Of a DNA stretch of 37,233 bases, positions 16,470 to 24,604 are shown piece after piece. Positions within the stretch are counted from its first letter, which is position 1; the number at the start of each line of letters is the position of its first letter. Below the pieces are notes generated by a model. That model ran no database searches, was not told the DNA's origin, and worked only from the letters and a program-made list of their open reading frames with translations. The position numbers and the translations under genes are program-made. The stretch covers positions 1 through 37,233 of the forward strand of contig JALVWQ010000036.1 of NCBI GenBank assembly GCA_027034975.1. Direction: 5' to 3'. Source of the stretch: Campylobacteraceae bacterium. GTDB lineage: Bacteria; Campylobacterota; Campylobacteria; Campylobacterales; Sulfurovaceae.

Positions 16470-16915
16470 TGCGTAAATTTATAATTTTTGGCTTTACACT
16501 AATAGGGATCTTTCTTATCGACCAAGGCTTAAAAGATCTCTTTGAGGCTGGTTACAATTGGCAAAGTAAGTGCATCTCTTTGGAGCTTCACTACAATAAA
16601 GGGGTGGCTTTTAGTATGTTTGCATCTCTTGGAGCCTACTTAAAGTGGATTCAAATTGCACTTGTAACACTCTTAGCTTACTTTGCAATACAAGAGGGGT
16701 GGCTACAACGATACCCTTTGAGTGTTGGGCTTATAGCTGCTGGAGCACTTGGAAATATCTATGATCGCTTCACCAAAGAGGGTGTTGTAGACTTTGTCTA
16801 CTGGCACTGCGGTTTTGATTTTGCTGTTTTTAACTTTGCCGATGTCATGATCGACCTTGGGATAGTGCTTATCCTTATTCAAGAGCTTCTACGGATGAAG
16901 AGTCAAAAGAGTTAA
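16469..16915 (+). CDS. lspA: Lipoprotein signal peptidase (signal peptidase II)
   Basis: 148 aa with four membrane helices. It cuts the signal peptide of prolipoproteins after lipid attachment. Catalytic aspartates: D99 in GALGNIYDRF and D125 in FNFADVMID; HYNKGVAFSMF and the N-terminal LIDQG are also conserved family blocks. It is coupled to glmM through the overlapping TAATG. The genome therefore makes lipoproteins; one candidate substrate is the small protein at 22918-23211. Confidence 0.96.
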   Translation: MRKFIIFGFTLIGIFLIDQGLKDLFEAGYNWQSKCISLELHYNKGVAFSMFASLGAYLKWIQIALVTLLAYFAIQEGWLQRYPLSVGLIAAGALGNIYDRFTKEGVVDFVYWHCGFDFAVFNFADVMIDLGIVLILIQELLRMKSQKS

Positions 16916-16918
16916 ACT

Positions 16919-17839
16919 ATGCAAAGATCCCTTATCCTCTCTACACTACTCCTGGTACTCACAGCCACCCTATTTGCAGTGAATATTGCTCCAAAAAATT
17001 ACAACGGAGATATAAAATTTATCCAACAAATCGAACTAAATTCTAGTTTTGATGGTATTGACTTTAGCGAACTCTCTGGATTGACTTACGATAGCACCCA
17101 TAAAAAACTCTATATGGTTAGCGATAAAGGGATACTCTATACATTCAATGCTCGTTTTGGCGAAAATAACTTTACACTCCAGCCCATTGAGGCACACTAT
17201 CTTAAACGAAAAAGTGGTAAAAGGCTAAAGAAGAAAAAACGAGATAGCGAAGATATTACACTCGATCCAAAAGGAGATATCTATATTGCGTTTGAGGGGA
17301 AACCTAAGATAGCCCAATTTCGTAAAGATGGCACTAAAGTTAAAAAGGTAGATCTCCCAAACATTTTAAAAAATGCAGAGCTTCGGTCATCAAATAAGTC
17401 GCTTGAATCTTTAACTTTTCATCCAAAGTATGGATTTATCACGGCATTAGAGTACCCTCGCAAAGGGGATAAAAAGAGTCACCAAAGCATCTACTCCACA
17501 AGCGGTAAAATATGGAAAATAGAGCTAGACCCAATAAAAAATAATGCAATCACCGCTATAGAGGTTATGGATGATGGTAATCTCTTAGTACTTGAGAGAG
17601 CTTTTTTGGGTTATTTTGAAGGGTATATAACAACACTCCAAAAAGTCTATATCAACAGTTGCAAAAAGAGCCCTTGCAAAACCAAAACGATCCTACAGAT
17701 GCGAAGTAGTGATGGCTGGAAGTTAGAGAATTTCGAAGGTTTAGCTAGAGTAGGAAAAAACCGATACCTCCTCGTAAGTGATGATAATGACAACCCTTTC
17801 CAAAGAACACTTCTTATCTACCTTCAACTCAAGGAGTAA
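16919..17839 (+). CDS. Exported phytase-like (esterase-like activity of phytase) beta-propeller protein
   Basis: 306 aa with a signal peptide (MQRSLILSTLLLVLTATLFA). The mature part matches the pattern of the phytase-like domain family: FSELSGLTYDSTHKKLYMVSD near the start, SEDITLDPKGDIYIAFE, SLESLTFHPKYGFITALEYP, LLVLERAF, and LENFEGLARVGKNRYLLVSDDN at the end. These repeats suggest a propeller with Asp/Glu metal sites. Substrate is unknown; true phytase activity has not been shown for most members. The KRKSGKRLKKKKRDS stretch is unusually basic. It lies 3 bases after lspA and is probably co-transcribed. Confidence 0.8.
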   Translation: MQRSLILSTLLLVLTATLFAVNIAPKNYNGDIKFIQQIELNSSFDGIDFSELSGLTYDSTHKKLYMVSDKGILYTFNARFGENNFTLQPIEAHYLKRKSGKRLKKKKRDSEDITLDPKGDIYIAFEGKPKIAQFRKDGTKVKKVDLPNILKNAELRSSNKSLESLTFHPKYGFITALEYPRKGDKKSHQSIYSTSGKIWKIELDPIKNNAITAIEVMDDGNLLVLERAFLGYFEGYITTLQKVYINSCKKSPCKTKTILQMRSSDGWKLENFEGLARVGKNRYLLVSDDNDNPFQRTLLIYLQLKE

Positions 17840-17884
17840 TAGATAATTTCTAAACAATCATATCGGTTTTTTAGAGGAATTCGC

Positions 17885-17890
17885 TATAAT
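17885..17890 (+). promoter_or_regulatory. -10 box of the ligase / glycosyltransferase unit
   Basis: A perfect TATAAT lies 31 bases before the GTG start at 17921, in the 75-bp gap after the phytase-like gene. Confidence 0.5.
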
Positions 17891-17920
17891 TTTTATCAAA
17901 GTAACTATTAGGAGATGAGA

Positions 17921-19183
17921 GTGATTAAACAGTTATTGCAATACTCTTTTATTCTTTTTGCATTCACACTCCCCCTCTCTCGTGGTGCATTTAATTTTTT
18001 CTTTGCACTCTCGCTCCTCTTTTGGCTCTTGGAGGGGAATTTTAAATACAAAATCGTAGCCATTAAAGAGAGAAAGATTCTTTGGATATTCCTCCTCATA
18101 GCACTTCTTACAATGCTCTCCGCACTCTTTAGTAACTCTTACCATAATGGCTTTTTAGCACACGGAGAGAAATCGATTTTACGAGTCATTACAACACACT
18201 ACTTTCTCGTACCACTAATTATTGTTATCATGGTTACAAGTATCAAAAGAGAGACACTTCAGTTAGCGATCTCTGCATTTTTACTAGCAATCTTTATAAG
18301 TGAAATCTCATCTTATCTTGTTTTCTTTCATCTCATCGATGTAGACTACTTTAAATCGATCCATATCATCTATAAATACTCAACTGTGGATAACCCTAGT
18401 CCGTTCATGCAGCATATTGAGTACTCTGTCTATTTGAGTATCGCTATCCTCTTTATGCTACAGCAATTAATTGTAAACAAAAATATCTGGATACGAGCAT
18501 TTATACTTATATTCTTCATTAGTGCTACTGTAAACCTCTTTATTAATGGTGGTAGAACAGGGCAATTAATCTATATACTCTCTATGCTTACATTCGCTCT
18601 TGTCTACTTTCGATTTAGTCTTAAGATGATGATAGCAGCAGTAGTTTCTATTGCAACTATAATCTTTATAGCATACAACTTTAGCTCCACATTCCACAAC
18701 CGTGCACATGAAGCTCTAATGAATATAGAGCAGATGCAAAGAGGTGACTTTAACACCTCTTGGGGCTCAAGAGCTGCATCAAATATCGTTACACTCGATT
18801 ACCTTACAAGCTCTCCAAAACGCTTTTTATTTGGTGCTGGTGCTGGCGATGCAAGAGAGATCTATCTAAAGTATGCCAAAGAGCATTTTAGCCCAAACTA
18901 CCACGAGGCAATAAAGTATTTAGCTCATACACACAATCAATACTTGGAGTACTGGATGGATGGTACTCTTTTCTCACTACTACTCTTTTTAGCCTATTTT
19001 GTGCTACTGCTCAAACTACAAGTACCTAAAGAGTATAAACCTCTTCTCTATGCTTTTGCGGTTGCAGTTGCGGTTGCAGCCTCTACCGATGTTCCGCTCT
19101 TTCGCTATCAACCAGCGATGTTGGTAATGTTTATCACAGGGTACTTTATTGCTCTATCGTGCCCAAAAGAGGATACTCTTTGA
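17921..19183 (+). CDS. O-antigen ligase (WaaL/Wzy-C)-like membrane protein
   Basis: About 420 aa with 10-12 membrane helices. Start taken as GTG at 17921: GGAG sits 6 bases before it, while the in-frame ATG at 17915 touches the GGAG. The family signature is the large periplasmic loop (about 255-345) preceded by FINGGRTGQ, with LFGAGAGDAREIY and HTHNQYLEYWMDGTLF, the conserved His/Asn/Tyr patch of O-antigen ligases. Family members either transfer glycan from undecaprenyl pyrophosphate to lipid A core (WaaL) or to protein, or polymerise repeat units; sequence alone does not decide. It is followed with overlapping codons by a GT25 enzyme, supporting a glycan-assembly unit. Confidence 0.8.
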   Translation: MIKQLLQYSFILFAFTLPLSRGAFNFFFALSLLFWLLEGNFKYKIVAIKERKILWIFLLIALLTMLSALFSNSYHNGFLAHGEKSILRVITTHYFLVPLIIVIMVTSIKRETLQLAISAFLLAIFISEISSYLVFFHLIDVDYFKSIHIIYKYSTVDNPSPFMQHIEYSVYLSIAILFMLQQLIVNKNIWIRAFILIFFISATVNLFINGGRTGQLIYILSMLTFALVYFRFSLKMMIAAVVSIATIIFIAYNFSSTFHNRAHEALMNIEQMQRGDFNTSWGSRAASNIVTLDYLTSSPKRFLFGAGAGDAREIYLKYAKEHFSPNYHEAIKYLAHTHNQYLEYWMDGTLFSLLLFLAYFVLLLKLQVPKEYKPLLYAFAVAVAVAASTDVPLFRYQPAMLVMFITGYFIALSCPKEDTL

Positions 19184-19956
19184 ATATATACATTATCAAT
19201 CTCGACAAAGATAGAGAAAGAAGAGCATTCCAAGAAGAGCAGATGCAAAGCTTGCATCTCGAATATGAAATTATAAGTGCTACCACAACCCACGATATTG
19301 GCACACTCTACAAGAGTCATAAAGATGATTGGCAACGCCCCTTGCGAGAGGTAGAGCTTGCATGTTACTTTTCGCATCAGAAGCTCTGGCAGAGAATCTT
19401 AAAAGAGCAAAAACCAGCACTCATCCTAGAAGATGATGCTCTAATTTGCAGCGAACTCCCTAAAATTTTAGAGTTTTGCAGCACTCTTAAAGGAGTCGAC
19501 CATATTAGCCTAGAGAGTGTTGGACGCAAAAAGCTCTTAGGAAAAAAACCGATCTCAGTTCCAATAGATGGATTTAAACTCTCTCCACTCTTAATCGATC
19601 GAAATGGTGCAGGTGGCTATATTCTCTACCCAAGCGGTGCCAAAAAACTCCTAGAGCATGAAGCAAAAAATGGTGTTGCACTTGCAGATGCCCAGATAAC
19701 AAGCTGCTTTACGCTTCGATCTTACCAGCTCGAGCCAGCCTGCATTATACAGATGGATCAATGTCATAAATATGGTCTCACATCACCTATTGAGGTACTC
19801 TCTAATATCACAGGAACACAAAAGTGTGCCATCCCACAAGAGAAATATATTACCTTTAAGAGAAAACGAATTGTGCACCAGATAAAATTAGCACTAAGAG
19901 AACTCAAATATATCTTTTGTGCAAAACGACGCAAGATAGATTTAAAACATAAATAA
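19180..19956 (+). CDS. Glycosyltransferase family 25 (LPS-type)
   Basis: 258 aa from a TTG start at 19180 that overlaps the upstream TGA (TTGA), with AGAGGA 8 bases before. This gives the standard GT25 N-terminus MNIYIINLDKDRERR; the frame is open to an ATG at 19159, but that would overlap the ligase by 25 bp. The LILEDDA motif (E84-D85-D86) holds the acidic metal-binding residues, and ELACYFSHQKLWQRI is the usual histidine block. Known members add galactose or similar sugars to LPS or lipooligosaccharide. The C-terminus (KRKRIVHQIKLALRELKYIF) is basic and amphipathic, suitable for membrane association. Confidence 0.87.
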   Translation: MNIYIINLDKDRERRAFQEEQMQSLHLEYEIISATTTHDIGTLYKSHKDDWQRPLREVELACYFSHQKLWQRILKEQKPALILEDDALICSELPKILEFCSTLKGVDHISLESVGRKKLLGKKPISVPIDGFKLSPLLIDRNGAGGYILYPSGAKKLLEHEAKNGVALADAQITSCFTLRSYQLEPACIIQMDQCHKYGLTSPIEVLSNITGTQKCAIPQEKYITFKRKRIVHQIKLALRELKYIFCAKRRKIDLKHK

Positions 19957-19965
19957 AGGCATTCT

Positions 19966-20694
19966 ATGGATAGAGTTAATATAATATGCATGAAGTGGGG
20001 CGATAAATTTCCGCCTCTGTATGTAAATCGTCTCTATGCGATGGTAGAGCGGAACCTTTCGCTCCCATTTCGATTTATCTGTTTTACAGAAAATAGTGAA
20101 GGTATTCGTAAAGAGGTAGAGATCCAACCGCTTCCGGAACTCGATCTTCCTGCGCACCTTCCAGAGCGAGGGTGGCGTAAACTTACAGTCTTTGCTAAAG
20201 ATTTTGGTGGCTTGAGTGGTAAAACCCTCTTTTTAGATCTTGATGTGGTTATTGTTGACTCTATAGATGCATTCTTTAGTTATCCGGGGGAGTTCCTCAT
20301 CGCTCGAGACCACTTGCGAAAAAATAGAATCGAGGGGAACTCCTCTGTCTTTCGTTTTGAAATTGGTAAATATCCTGAGATTTTAGATTTCTTTATTGAG
20401 AATTTTGATCAAATTAGAGAAGAGGTAAGGCATGAACAAGCCTATCTCTCTCGAGAGATGCTGAAGCTTGGCAAATTAGAGTTTTGGCCAGAGAGTTGGG
20501 TACCAAGCTTTAAATACCAGTGTGCTCCATCGTGGATAAAGTCGTGGCTTGAGGCTCCCAAAATCCCTAAAGGGAGCAAAATCATCCTCTTTCATGGACT
20601 CCCAAACCCACCAGAAGCCGCAAAAGGAATCAGTGGCAAGTGGTATAGGCATATCAAGCCATCCCCATGGATCCTAGAGCACTGGAGGGAGTAG
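19966..20694 (+). CDS. GT-A type glycosyltransferase with DxD motif
   Basis: 242 aa, soluble. Begins VNIICMKWGDKFPPLYVNRL, then FRFICFTEN, and has a DxD metal site in KTLFLDLDVVIVDSID (D91-L92-D93). WYRHIKPSPWILEHW closes the protein. The order (nucleotide-sugar fold, FTD-like segment, DxD, a late FHG in IILFHGLPNP) resembles GT8-like or related retaining transferases. Donor and acceptor cannot be told. It lies 9 bases after the GT25 gene and likely acts on the same glycan. A hairpin at 20696-20716 ends the unit. Confidence 0.78.
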   Translation: MDRVNIICMKWGDKFPPLYVNRLYAMVERNLSLPFRFICFTENSEGIRKEVEIQPLPELDLPAHLPERGWRKLTVFAKDFGGLSGKTLFLDLDVVIVDSIDAFFSYPGEFLIARDHLRKNRIEGNSSVFRFEIGKYPEILDFFIENFDQIREEVRHEQAYLSREMLKLGKLEFWPESWVPSFKYQCAPSWIKSWLEAPKIPKGSKIILFHGLPNPPEAAKGISGKWYRHIKPSPWILEHWRE

Positions 20695-20695
20695 A

Positions 20696-20716
20696 AAAGT
20701 TCCTCCAAGGAACTTT
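20696..20716. terminator. Hairpin terminator between convergent genes
   Basis: AAAGTTCC (20696-20703) pairs perfectly with GGAACTTT (20709-20716) around TCCAA. Short T-rich tails occur on both sides (TTTCTATACTGTTT forward, CTTTTCTAC reverse), so it can serve the glycosyltransferase gene and the acidic hypothetical gene. Confidence 0.6.
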
Positions 20717-20735
20717 CTATACTGTTTAAAGAAGC

Positions 20736-21410
20736 TTAATTCTTCTCAAAATCATCGACATAGCAGTCGGTGCCTATTATTCGCTCTCCTCCAACTTCTA
20801 ATCGTGTTAGCATATAAGTTTCCGACTCTTTATCAAAGCGTGCACTATAGAGGGCATCTACTATAACATTGGCATCAAAATAGGCACTGTCCTCTTCTAG
20901 GAAAGCATCTTTTACATCCATACTATCGATATCAATTGTGTCGCAGAAGCTTTCAATTATATCCTCTGTAATTATATTATCAAGCACCTCGGTACACTCT
21001 ATGTATCCCAACTCTATACTCTCATTATCAACTGTTTCACTATTGGTTTCGAAGGTAAATTCGCCATCGCCTACTCTTCGTAAAAGATAGAAGAGATCAC
21101 CCTCTTCTATGGAATTGAGCAACTCGCTCAACTCCCCTAATTTACGATTTTTGAGTCTAAAGTCATCAATTCCAAAACTCTCACTCCCTATCGATACCTT
21201 TAGAGAGTCAGCATAGAGTAGTCGCAGTTGCATAATCGCAGAGAGAGACTCAATTTCATTGCTATCTATTCTCTCTTTCAGAGCTTCATAAAGCTCCTCT
21301 TGCCCCTTTTTCGACGCCATATTGAAACTTGTGAGATCAAAGCCCAAATCTTCTCGTAAATTATAGAAAGCTACGAATTCACCTCGTCCCTCTATAACTA
21401 TCTGTGCCAT
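20736..21410 (-). CDS. Acidic soluble hypothetical protein
   Basis: 224 aa, strongly acidic (many Glu/Asp, few Arg), with no signal peptide and no membrane segment. I recognise no family. Visible features: a GRGEFVAFYN start, an alternating pattern of strands and short helices, the acidic runs TEVLDNIITEDIIESF and DTIDIDSMDVKDAFLEED, and a late LTRLEVGGERIIGTDCYVDD. The composition fits a cytoplasmic protein, perhaps a binding or immunity-type protein, but this is only a guess from charge. It stands alone with its own TATAAT (21442-21447, reverse strand) and AAAGGAA site. It should be treated as a real but uncharacterised gene. Confidence 0.65.
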   Translation of the reverse strand: MAQIVIEGRGEFVAFYNLREDLGFDLTSFNMASKKGQEELYEALKERIDSNEIESLSAIMQLRLLYADSLKVSIGSESFGIDDFRLKNRKLGELSELLNSIEEGDLFYLLRRVGDGEFTFETNSETVDNESIELGYIECTEVLDNIITEDIIESFCDTIDIDSMDVKDAFLEEDSAYFDANVIVDALYSARFDKESETYMLTRLEVGGERIIGTDCYVDDFEKN

Positions 21411-21441
21411 TGTTAATTCCTTTCTATCAGCTAATAAACTA

Positions 21442-21447
21442 ATTATA
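21442..21447 (-). promoter_or_regulatory. -10 box of the acidic hypothetical gene
   Basis: Perfect TATAAT on the reverse strand, 31-37 bases before the ATG at 21410. Confidence 0.45.
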
Positions 21448-21589
21448 CCCTAAAAAGAGTCCAAGGAAGCAAGAGCTTCAAAAAATTATTCACTTTTTCG
21501 CCACTTAGGGGAACATCTAATAAGTACTATAAATGAGAGGTATAAGTCTATCTTGTTGTTCATCTTTTCATCATAAACTATTTTACAAC

Positions 21590-21611
21590 CATCACTTTAC
21601 AAACCGTGATG
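21590..21611. other. Short hairpin in the 490-bp non-coding stretch
   Basis: CATCAC (21590-21595) pairs with GTGATG (21606-21611). It lies in the gene-free stretch 21448-21900, whose only large feature is the inverted-repeat element at 21721-21885. No T-run follows, so its function is unclear. Confidence 0.3.
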
Positions 21612-21720
21612 CTAAAGGTACTATAGAGTATCATGTTCTCAATTCAAGCAGCAAGAAAAAACTCTATCTCTCCCAAAGATAGATCTGAATTATTTTTATA
21701 TTGTCAACTCAAAAGATTTA

Positions 21721-21885
21721 ACCCAAATTTTGCATTAGAATTAGCAAAGATTTGGCAAATGCTTTATTTTGGGGTGTTTGCAAAAATCTTGAGGTTAACT
21801 CGAAGGTTAATTGATAGATTTTTGTAAATACCCTAAGCTAAATGATTTACTAAAGGTTGCTAATCTCTAATACAAAATTTGGGTT
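21721..21885. mobile_element. 165-bp long-hairpin inverted-repeat element (MITE-like), full form
   Basis: The left end ACCCAAATTTTGCATTAGA matches the reverse complement of the right end (ACCCAAATTTTGTATTAGA). The symmetry continues inward: AGCAAAGATTTGGCAAAT opposes AGCAACCTTTAGTAAAT, and GGGTGTTTGCAAAAATCT opposes GGGTATTTACAAAAATCT. The tip TTAACT-CGAA-GGTTAA closes the fold. The whole element is thus one long imperfect hairpin without a coding gene. A shortened, inverted relative lies at 36249-36314. The pattern fits a non-autonomous element moved in trans or a hairpin-forming intergenic repeat; no target duplication is obvious. A 64-codon frame crossing it is probably chance. Confidence 0.75.
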
Positions 21886-21900
21886 TAATACAACTACAAA

Positions 21901-22224
21901 TTAAGAGGATTGTGAACTTAAGTGCAATCCAACGACACCAGCAATAATAAAGAGAATACTGACAAGCTTTAGAAGAGATAACTCCTCTTTAAAGAGGAAG
22001 AGTCCAATTATAGTAATGAGTGCTGTCCCAATACCTGCCCAGATCGCATATGCTATACTCATCTCTATCTTTTTAAGAGCCATCGTTAATGCAGCTAGCG
22101 AGAGGATATAAAAGAGCAACATCGCTACAGATGGAACAATTTTACTAAACCCCTCTGATAGCTTCATAGATGTTGTGCCCAAAACCTCAAAAAGAATTGC
22201 TAAAGCTAAATAGAACCAGTACAT
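21901..22224 (-). CDS. Small multidrug resistance (SMR) family transporter
   Basis: 107 aa with four membrane helices. The essential membrane glutamate lies in the first helix (LAILFEVLGTTSMKLSEGF), and SIAYAIWAGIGTALITIIG and the third-helix to fourth-helix region FKEELSLLKLVSILFIIAGVVGL are standard SMR blocks. Known members are proton-coupled dimers exporting quaternary amines, guanidinium or polyamines. The KLSEGF and AYAIWAG features resemble the EmrE/QacE side, but the substrate is not decidable. AAGGAG inside the end of the phosphatase gene serves as ribosome site, 2 bases after that stop, so the two form a unit. Confidence 0.93.
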   Translation of the reverse strand: MYWFYLALAILFEVLGTTSMKLSEGFSKIVPSVAMLLFYILSLAALTMALKKIEMSIAYAIWAGIGTALITIIGLFLFKEELSLLKLVSILFIIAGVVGLHLSSQSS

Positions 22225-22226
22225 CT

Positions 22227-22668
22227 TTACTCCTTAGCCAAAGAATCGAAAATTTTATCAATAGCAACAGTTATCATCTCCCAGACCTCATCCTCTTTGT
22301 GGGGTTCATAGTAGAGATCGGCAACATCTTTGCCACCAAAGCCAAAATCGCCCAACTTCTTTACGCTACTCAAACCTAAGCTTAAAAGCTCTTGCTTATT
22401 ACCCTCATCCATAGCAATAATGAGGCTATAGCTTTTTAAATCAAAGTCACTTATGTGTTGTGAGCGAATAGCACTTAAATTAACTCCATTCTTTCGAGCA
22501 AGATTTAACGATACACTACAAAGGCATCTCGCCATTATGGTAGCGAGAGAGCCCAGCAGAATCAACTTGCATATCTAAACCTTGCTCCTTAATAAGATGC
22601 CTTGCATACCCCTCAGCCAATGGGGAGCGACAAATATTGCCTAAGCAGACAAAAAGTATAGAGTGCAT
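22227..22668 (-). pseudogene. Low-molecular-weight protein tyrosine phosphatase, one-base frameshift
   Basis: Read from the ATG at 22668 the first frame gives MHSILFVCLGNICRSPLAEG, the classical catalytic loop C(x)5R (C8 to R14), then VDSAGLSRYHNGEMP, and stops at TAG. The next frame resumes exactly where the family continues: CSVSLNLARKNGVNLSAIRS, then SLIIAMDEGNKQELL and VADLYYEP. Removing one T from CCTTTG (near 22519-22524) restores one protein of about 146 aa, normal LMW-PTP length. The catalytic aspartate region reads ADLYY where DPYY is usual. Members dephosphorylate tyrosine (often on polysaccharide-export kinases) or act as arsenate reductases. Either a recent loss of function, a sequencing slip in a T-run, or a shift-dependent product. 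TATAAT at 22688-22693 (reverse strand) is its promoter. Confidence 0.85.
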
Positions 22669-22687
22669 TGTTTGACCTTTTTACACA

Positions 22688-22693
22688 ATTATA
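22688..22693 (-). promoter_or_regulatory. -10 box of the phosphatase-SMR unit
   Basis: Reverse-strand TATAAT, 20-25 bases before the ATG at 22668. The rest of the gap 22694-22880 shows no gene. Confidence 0.45.
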
Positions 22694-22880
22694 GTATATT
22701 TTACTTATCATTGTAAAATAGGTACTCAATGAACTTTTCTCAAGATTTCTTTTAACACTAAAAAACAGCACATTAAAACAATTATAGATAAAAGTAATTT
22801 TTACAACCACCATTAAAAGCACTTCTTTATGGGTATCTACTTGCCTCATTATAATATCTATTTATGTCAATTTTGAGATA

Positions 22881-22889
22881 TGCTATAAT
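22881..22889 (+). promoter_or_regulatory. Extended -10 promoter of the small lipoprotein gene
   Basis: TGCTATAAT (TGnTATAAT) is a perfect extended -10 box 28 bases before the ATG at 22918; AAAAGGA follows as ribosome site. Confidence 0.6.
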
Positions 22890-22917
22890 ATAATTAAATT
22901 TTAAAAGGATCAATTCG

Positions 22918-23211
22918 ATGAAGACTAAAGCCCCTTTTTTTATATTAGGAACTTTGCTATTAGAAGCATGTATGCATGGTCAAAATATTGAACTCGAAGG
23001 CACAATAAAGTATGTTGGTGCAACACCCCACCACTATTTAGCCCTAGAGGATAGCAAACAACACCTCTTTAAAATCAGTAACCCCCAAGCTTTTAAACTC
23101 GAGAAGCTACAAAACCATAGAGTAAAAGCAAAAGTTGCTATTATTAAAAAAGCAGTTGGACCAGGCTTTCCACCGATCATAAAGATTCTTGATATTCAAG
23201 AAAAAGAGTAA
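22918..23211 (+). CDS. Small putative lipoprotein
   Basis: 97 aa. The N-terminus MKTKAPFFILGTLLLEACMHG is a short signal peptide ending in LLEAC; Cys18 would be lipidated, although Glu at -2 of the lipobox is unusual. The remaining about 80 residues (GTIKYVGATPHHYLALED, HLFKISNPQAFKLEKLQNHR, VKAKVAIIKKAV) look like five beta strands, as in small OB-fold proteins. I do not recognise a named family. It has its own promoter; the next gene has a separate one. Confidence 0.65.
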   Translation: MKTKAPFFILGTLLLEACMHGQNIELEGTIKYVGATPHHYLALEDSKQHLFKISNPQAFKLEKLQNHRVKAKVAIIKKAVGPGFPPIIKILDIQEKE

Positions 23212-23238
23212 AAGAAGCAACATTTTTTAGATAAAGAA

Positions 23239-23246
23239 TGTATAAT
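23239..23246 (+). promoter_or_regulatory. -10 box of the WbaP-like gene
   Basis: TGTATAAT (TATAAT at 23241-23246) lies 30 bases before the GTG start. The same TGTATAATAC string occurs before the CAP gene (1769) and, on the reverse strand, before the large glycosyltransferase (28174-28179). Confidence 0.55.
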
Positions 23247-23275
23247 ACACAGTAGCAAAATGGCAAAGAGGATTC

Positions 23276-24592
23276 GTGAAAGATATTATCTCTAAAATTC
23301 TATTTATTATATTCGATCTCATTGTCATTGTCCTTTCTCTCTATCTCGCATTCTTAGTTAGAAATAGCTTTGAGGGTGCAATAGCTCATACCATACCATT
23401 TAGTACCTATTTAGAGTTTTACCCTATCTATATTGTCGTACTACTACTCTTTACCTATGAAGGGATCTACACCTACCGTTACGACTTTTGGCATGAGAGC
23501 CGCTTGATTTTAAAAGCTTTGATCTTTGCAGCCCTTTTGGTCTTCGCTTACTTGGCAATGACAAAAACGGTAGAACACTACTCTCGTTTCGTTATTGGGG
23601 TAAGTTTTCTCTTTATGATTTTTCTCGTTCCACTCGAGAAGAAGTTTATTAAAACAGCACTTGCTACACTCAATATTTGGCGAAAAAAGGCAAAGATATA
23701 TGGTGACGACCCATTCCTTACTAAAGAGATCTACGATAATAGCTACCTTGGCTACTGCAAGCCTAAAAATGGAGAGCACTTCGCTACCATCTTTATAAAC
23801 TCCAATAAAAGCGATCCAAAGACTCTTAAAGAGCGGCTTGCTACGCAATTGAAAAAACGGGATGAGGTGATATTTATCCCTATCGTAAACGACTACAACC
23901 TCTCATTAGCACATATTTATGAGCTTTTTGCAACAAAGAGCAACCTTATTGTCTACGAAAATCGCCTCAAAAGTTGGTATAGAAGACTCTTTCAAAATGT
24001 TGTAAACTACCTTTTAGCACTTCTCATGCTTCCTATTCTTTTACCAATAATTGGAATTATTGCTATTTTTATCAAATTTGAATCCCCTGGTCCAATATTC
24101 TTTATCCATAACCGAATAGGAAAAGATGGTAAAACAATCCCAGTTATTAAGTTCCGCAGTATGTACAAAGATGCCAAAGAGCGTTTAGAGGAGCTTTTGC
24201 AAAGTGATGAGTGCATCAGAGAAGAGTGGGAGAGCTGCTTTAAACTCAAAGAGGATCCACGCATTACAAAAGTAGGGAAATTCTTGCGAAAAACTTCGCT
24301 CGATGAGCTCCCACAAATCTTTAATGTACTTCTAGGGCACATGAACTTTGTAGGTCCTCGCCCTGTTATTCAAGAGGAGATCGATAACTACTACAAAGAG
24401 GATGCCGAATACTACTTTATGGTAAAACCTGGAATTACTGGCCTTTGGCAAGTGAGCGGCCGCAGTGACACCGATTACGATTTCCGTGTCGCAACCGATA
24501 GATGGTATGTCGTCAATTGGACATTATGGCTCGATATCGTTATTCTTTTAAAGACAGTAAGCGTTGTCTTTAAACGAGATGGGGCTTATTAG
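23276..24592 (+). CDS. WbaP-type polyprenyl-phosphate sugar-1-phosphate transferase
   Basis: 438 aa from GTG with AGAGGA upstream. N-terminal membrane part with four helices (to about 120), then a cytoplasmic soluble segment, then the catalytic bacterial sugar transferase domain from about 235: membrane-entering helix 243-267, PIFFIHNRIGKDGK, the KFRSM motif at 292-296, the catalytic DE pair in SLDELPQIFNVL (343-344), MNFVGPRP and PGITGLWQVSGRS. The enzyme loads a sugar phosphate onto undecaprenyl phosphate at the inner membrane face, starting surface-glycan synthesis; sugar unknown. In this layout it is the first committed step for the nearby transferases and the ligase-like protein. Downstream genes are on the opposite strand. 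Confidence 0.93.
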   Translation: MKDIISKILFIIFDLIVIVLSLYLAFLVRNSFEGAIAHTIPFSTYLEFYPIYIVVLLLFTYEGIYTYRYDFWHESRLILKALIFAALLVFAYLAMTKTVEHYSRFVIGVSFLFMIFLVPLEKKFIKTALATLNIWRKKAKIYGDDPFLTKEIYDNSYLGYCKPKNGEHFATIFINSNKSDPKTLKERLATQLKKRDEVIFIPIVNDYNLSLAHIYELFATKSNLIVYENRLKSWYRRLFQNVVNYLLALLMLPILLPIIGIIAIFIKFESPGPIFFIHNRIGKDGKTIPVIKFRSMYKDAKERLEELLQSDECIREEWESCFKLKEDPRITKVGKFLRKTSLDELPQIFNVLLGHMNFVGPRPVIQEEIDNYYKEDAEYYFMVKPGITGLWQVSGRSDTDYDFRVATDRWYVVNWTLWLDIVILLKTVSVVFKRDGAY

Positions 24593-24604
24593 GAAAATAG
24601 AAAT

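Noticed and set aside
21633-21827. A 64-codon frame crossing the left part of the 165-bp element
   Set aside because: It runs into the hairpin repeat, shows no domain and lacks a ribosome site; the repeat structure explains the sequence better.
22613-22849. A 78-codon reverse frame upstream of the phosphatase
   Set aside because: It overlaps the real phosphatase start in another frame and covers its promoter; composition is typical of non-coding AT-rich sequence.
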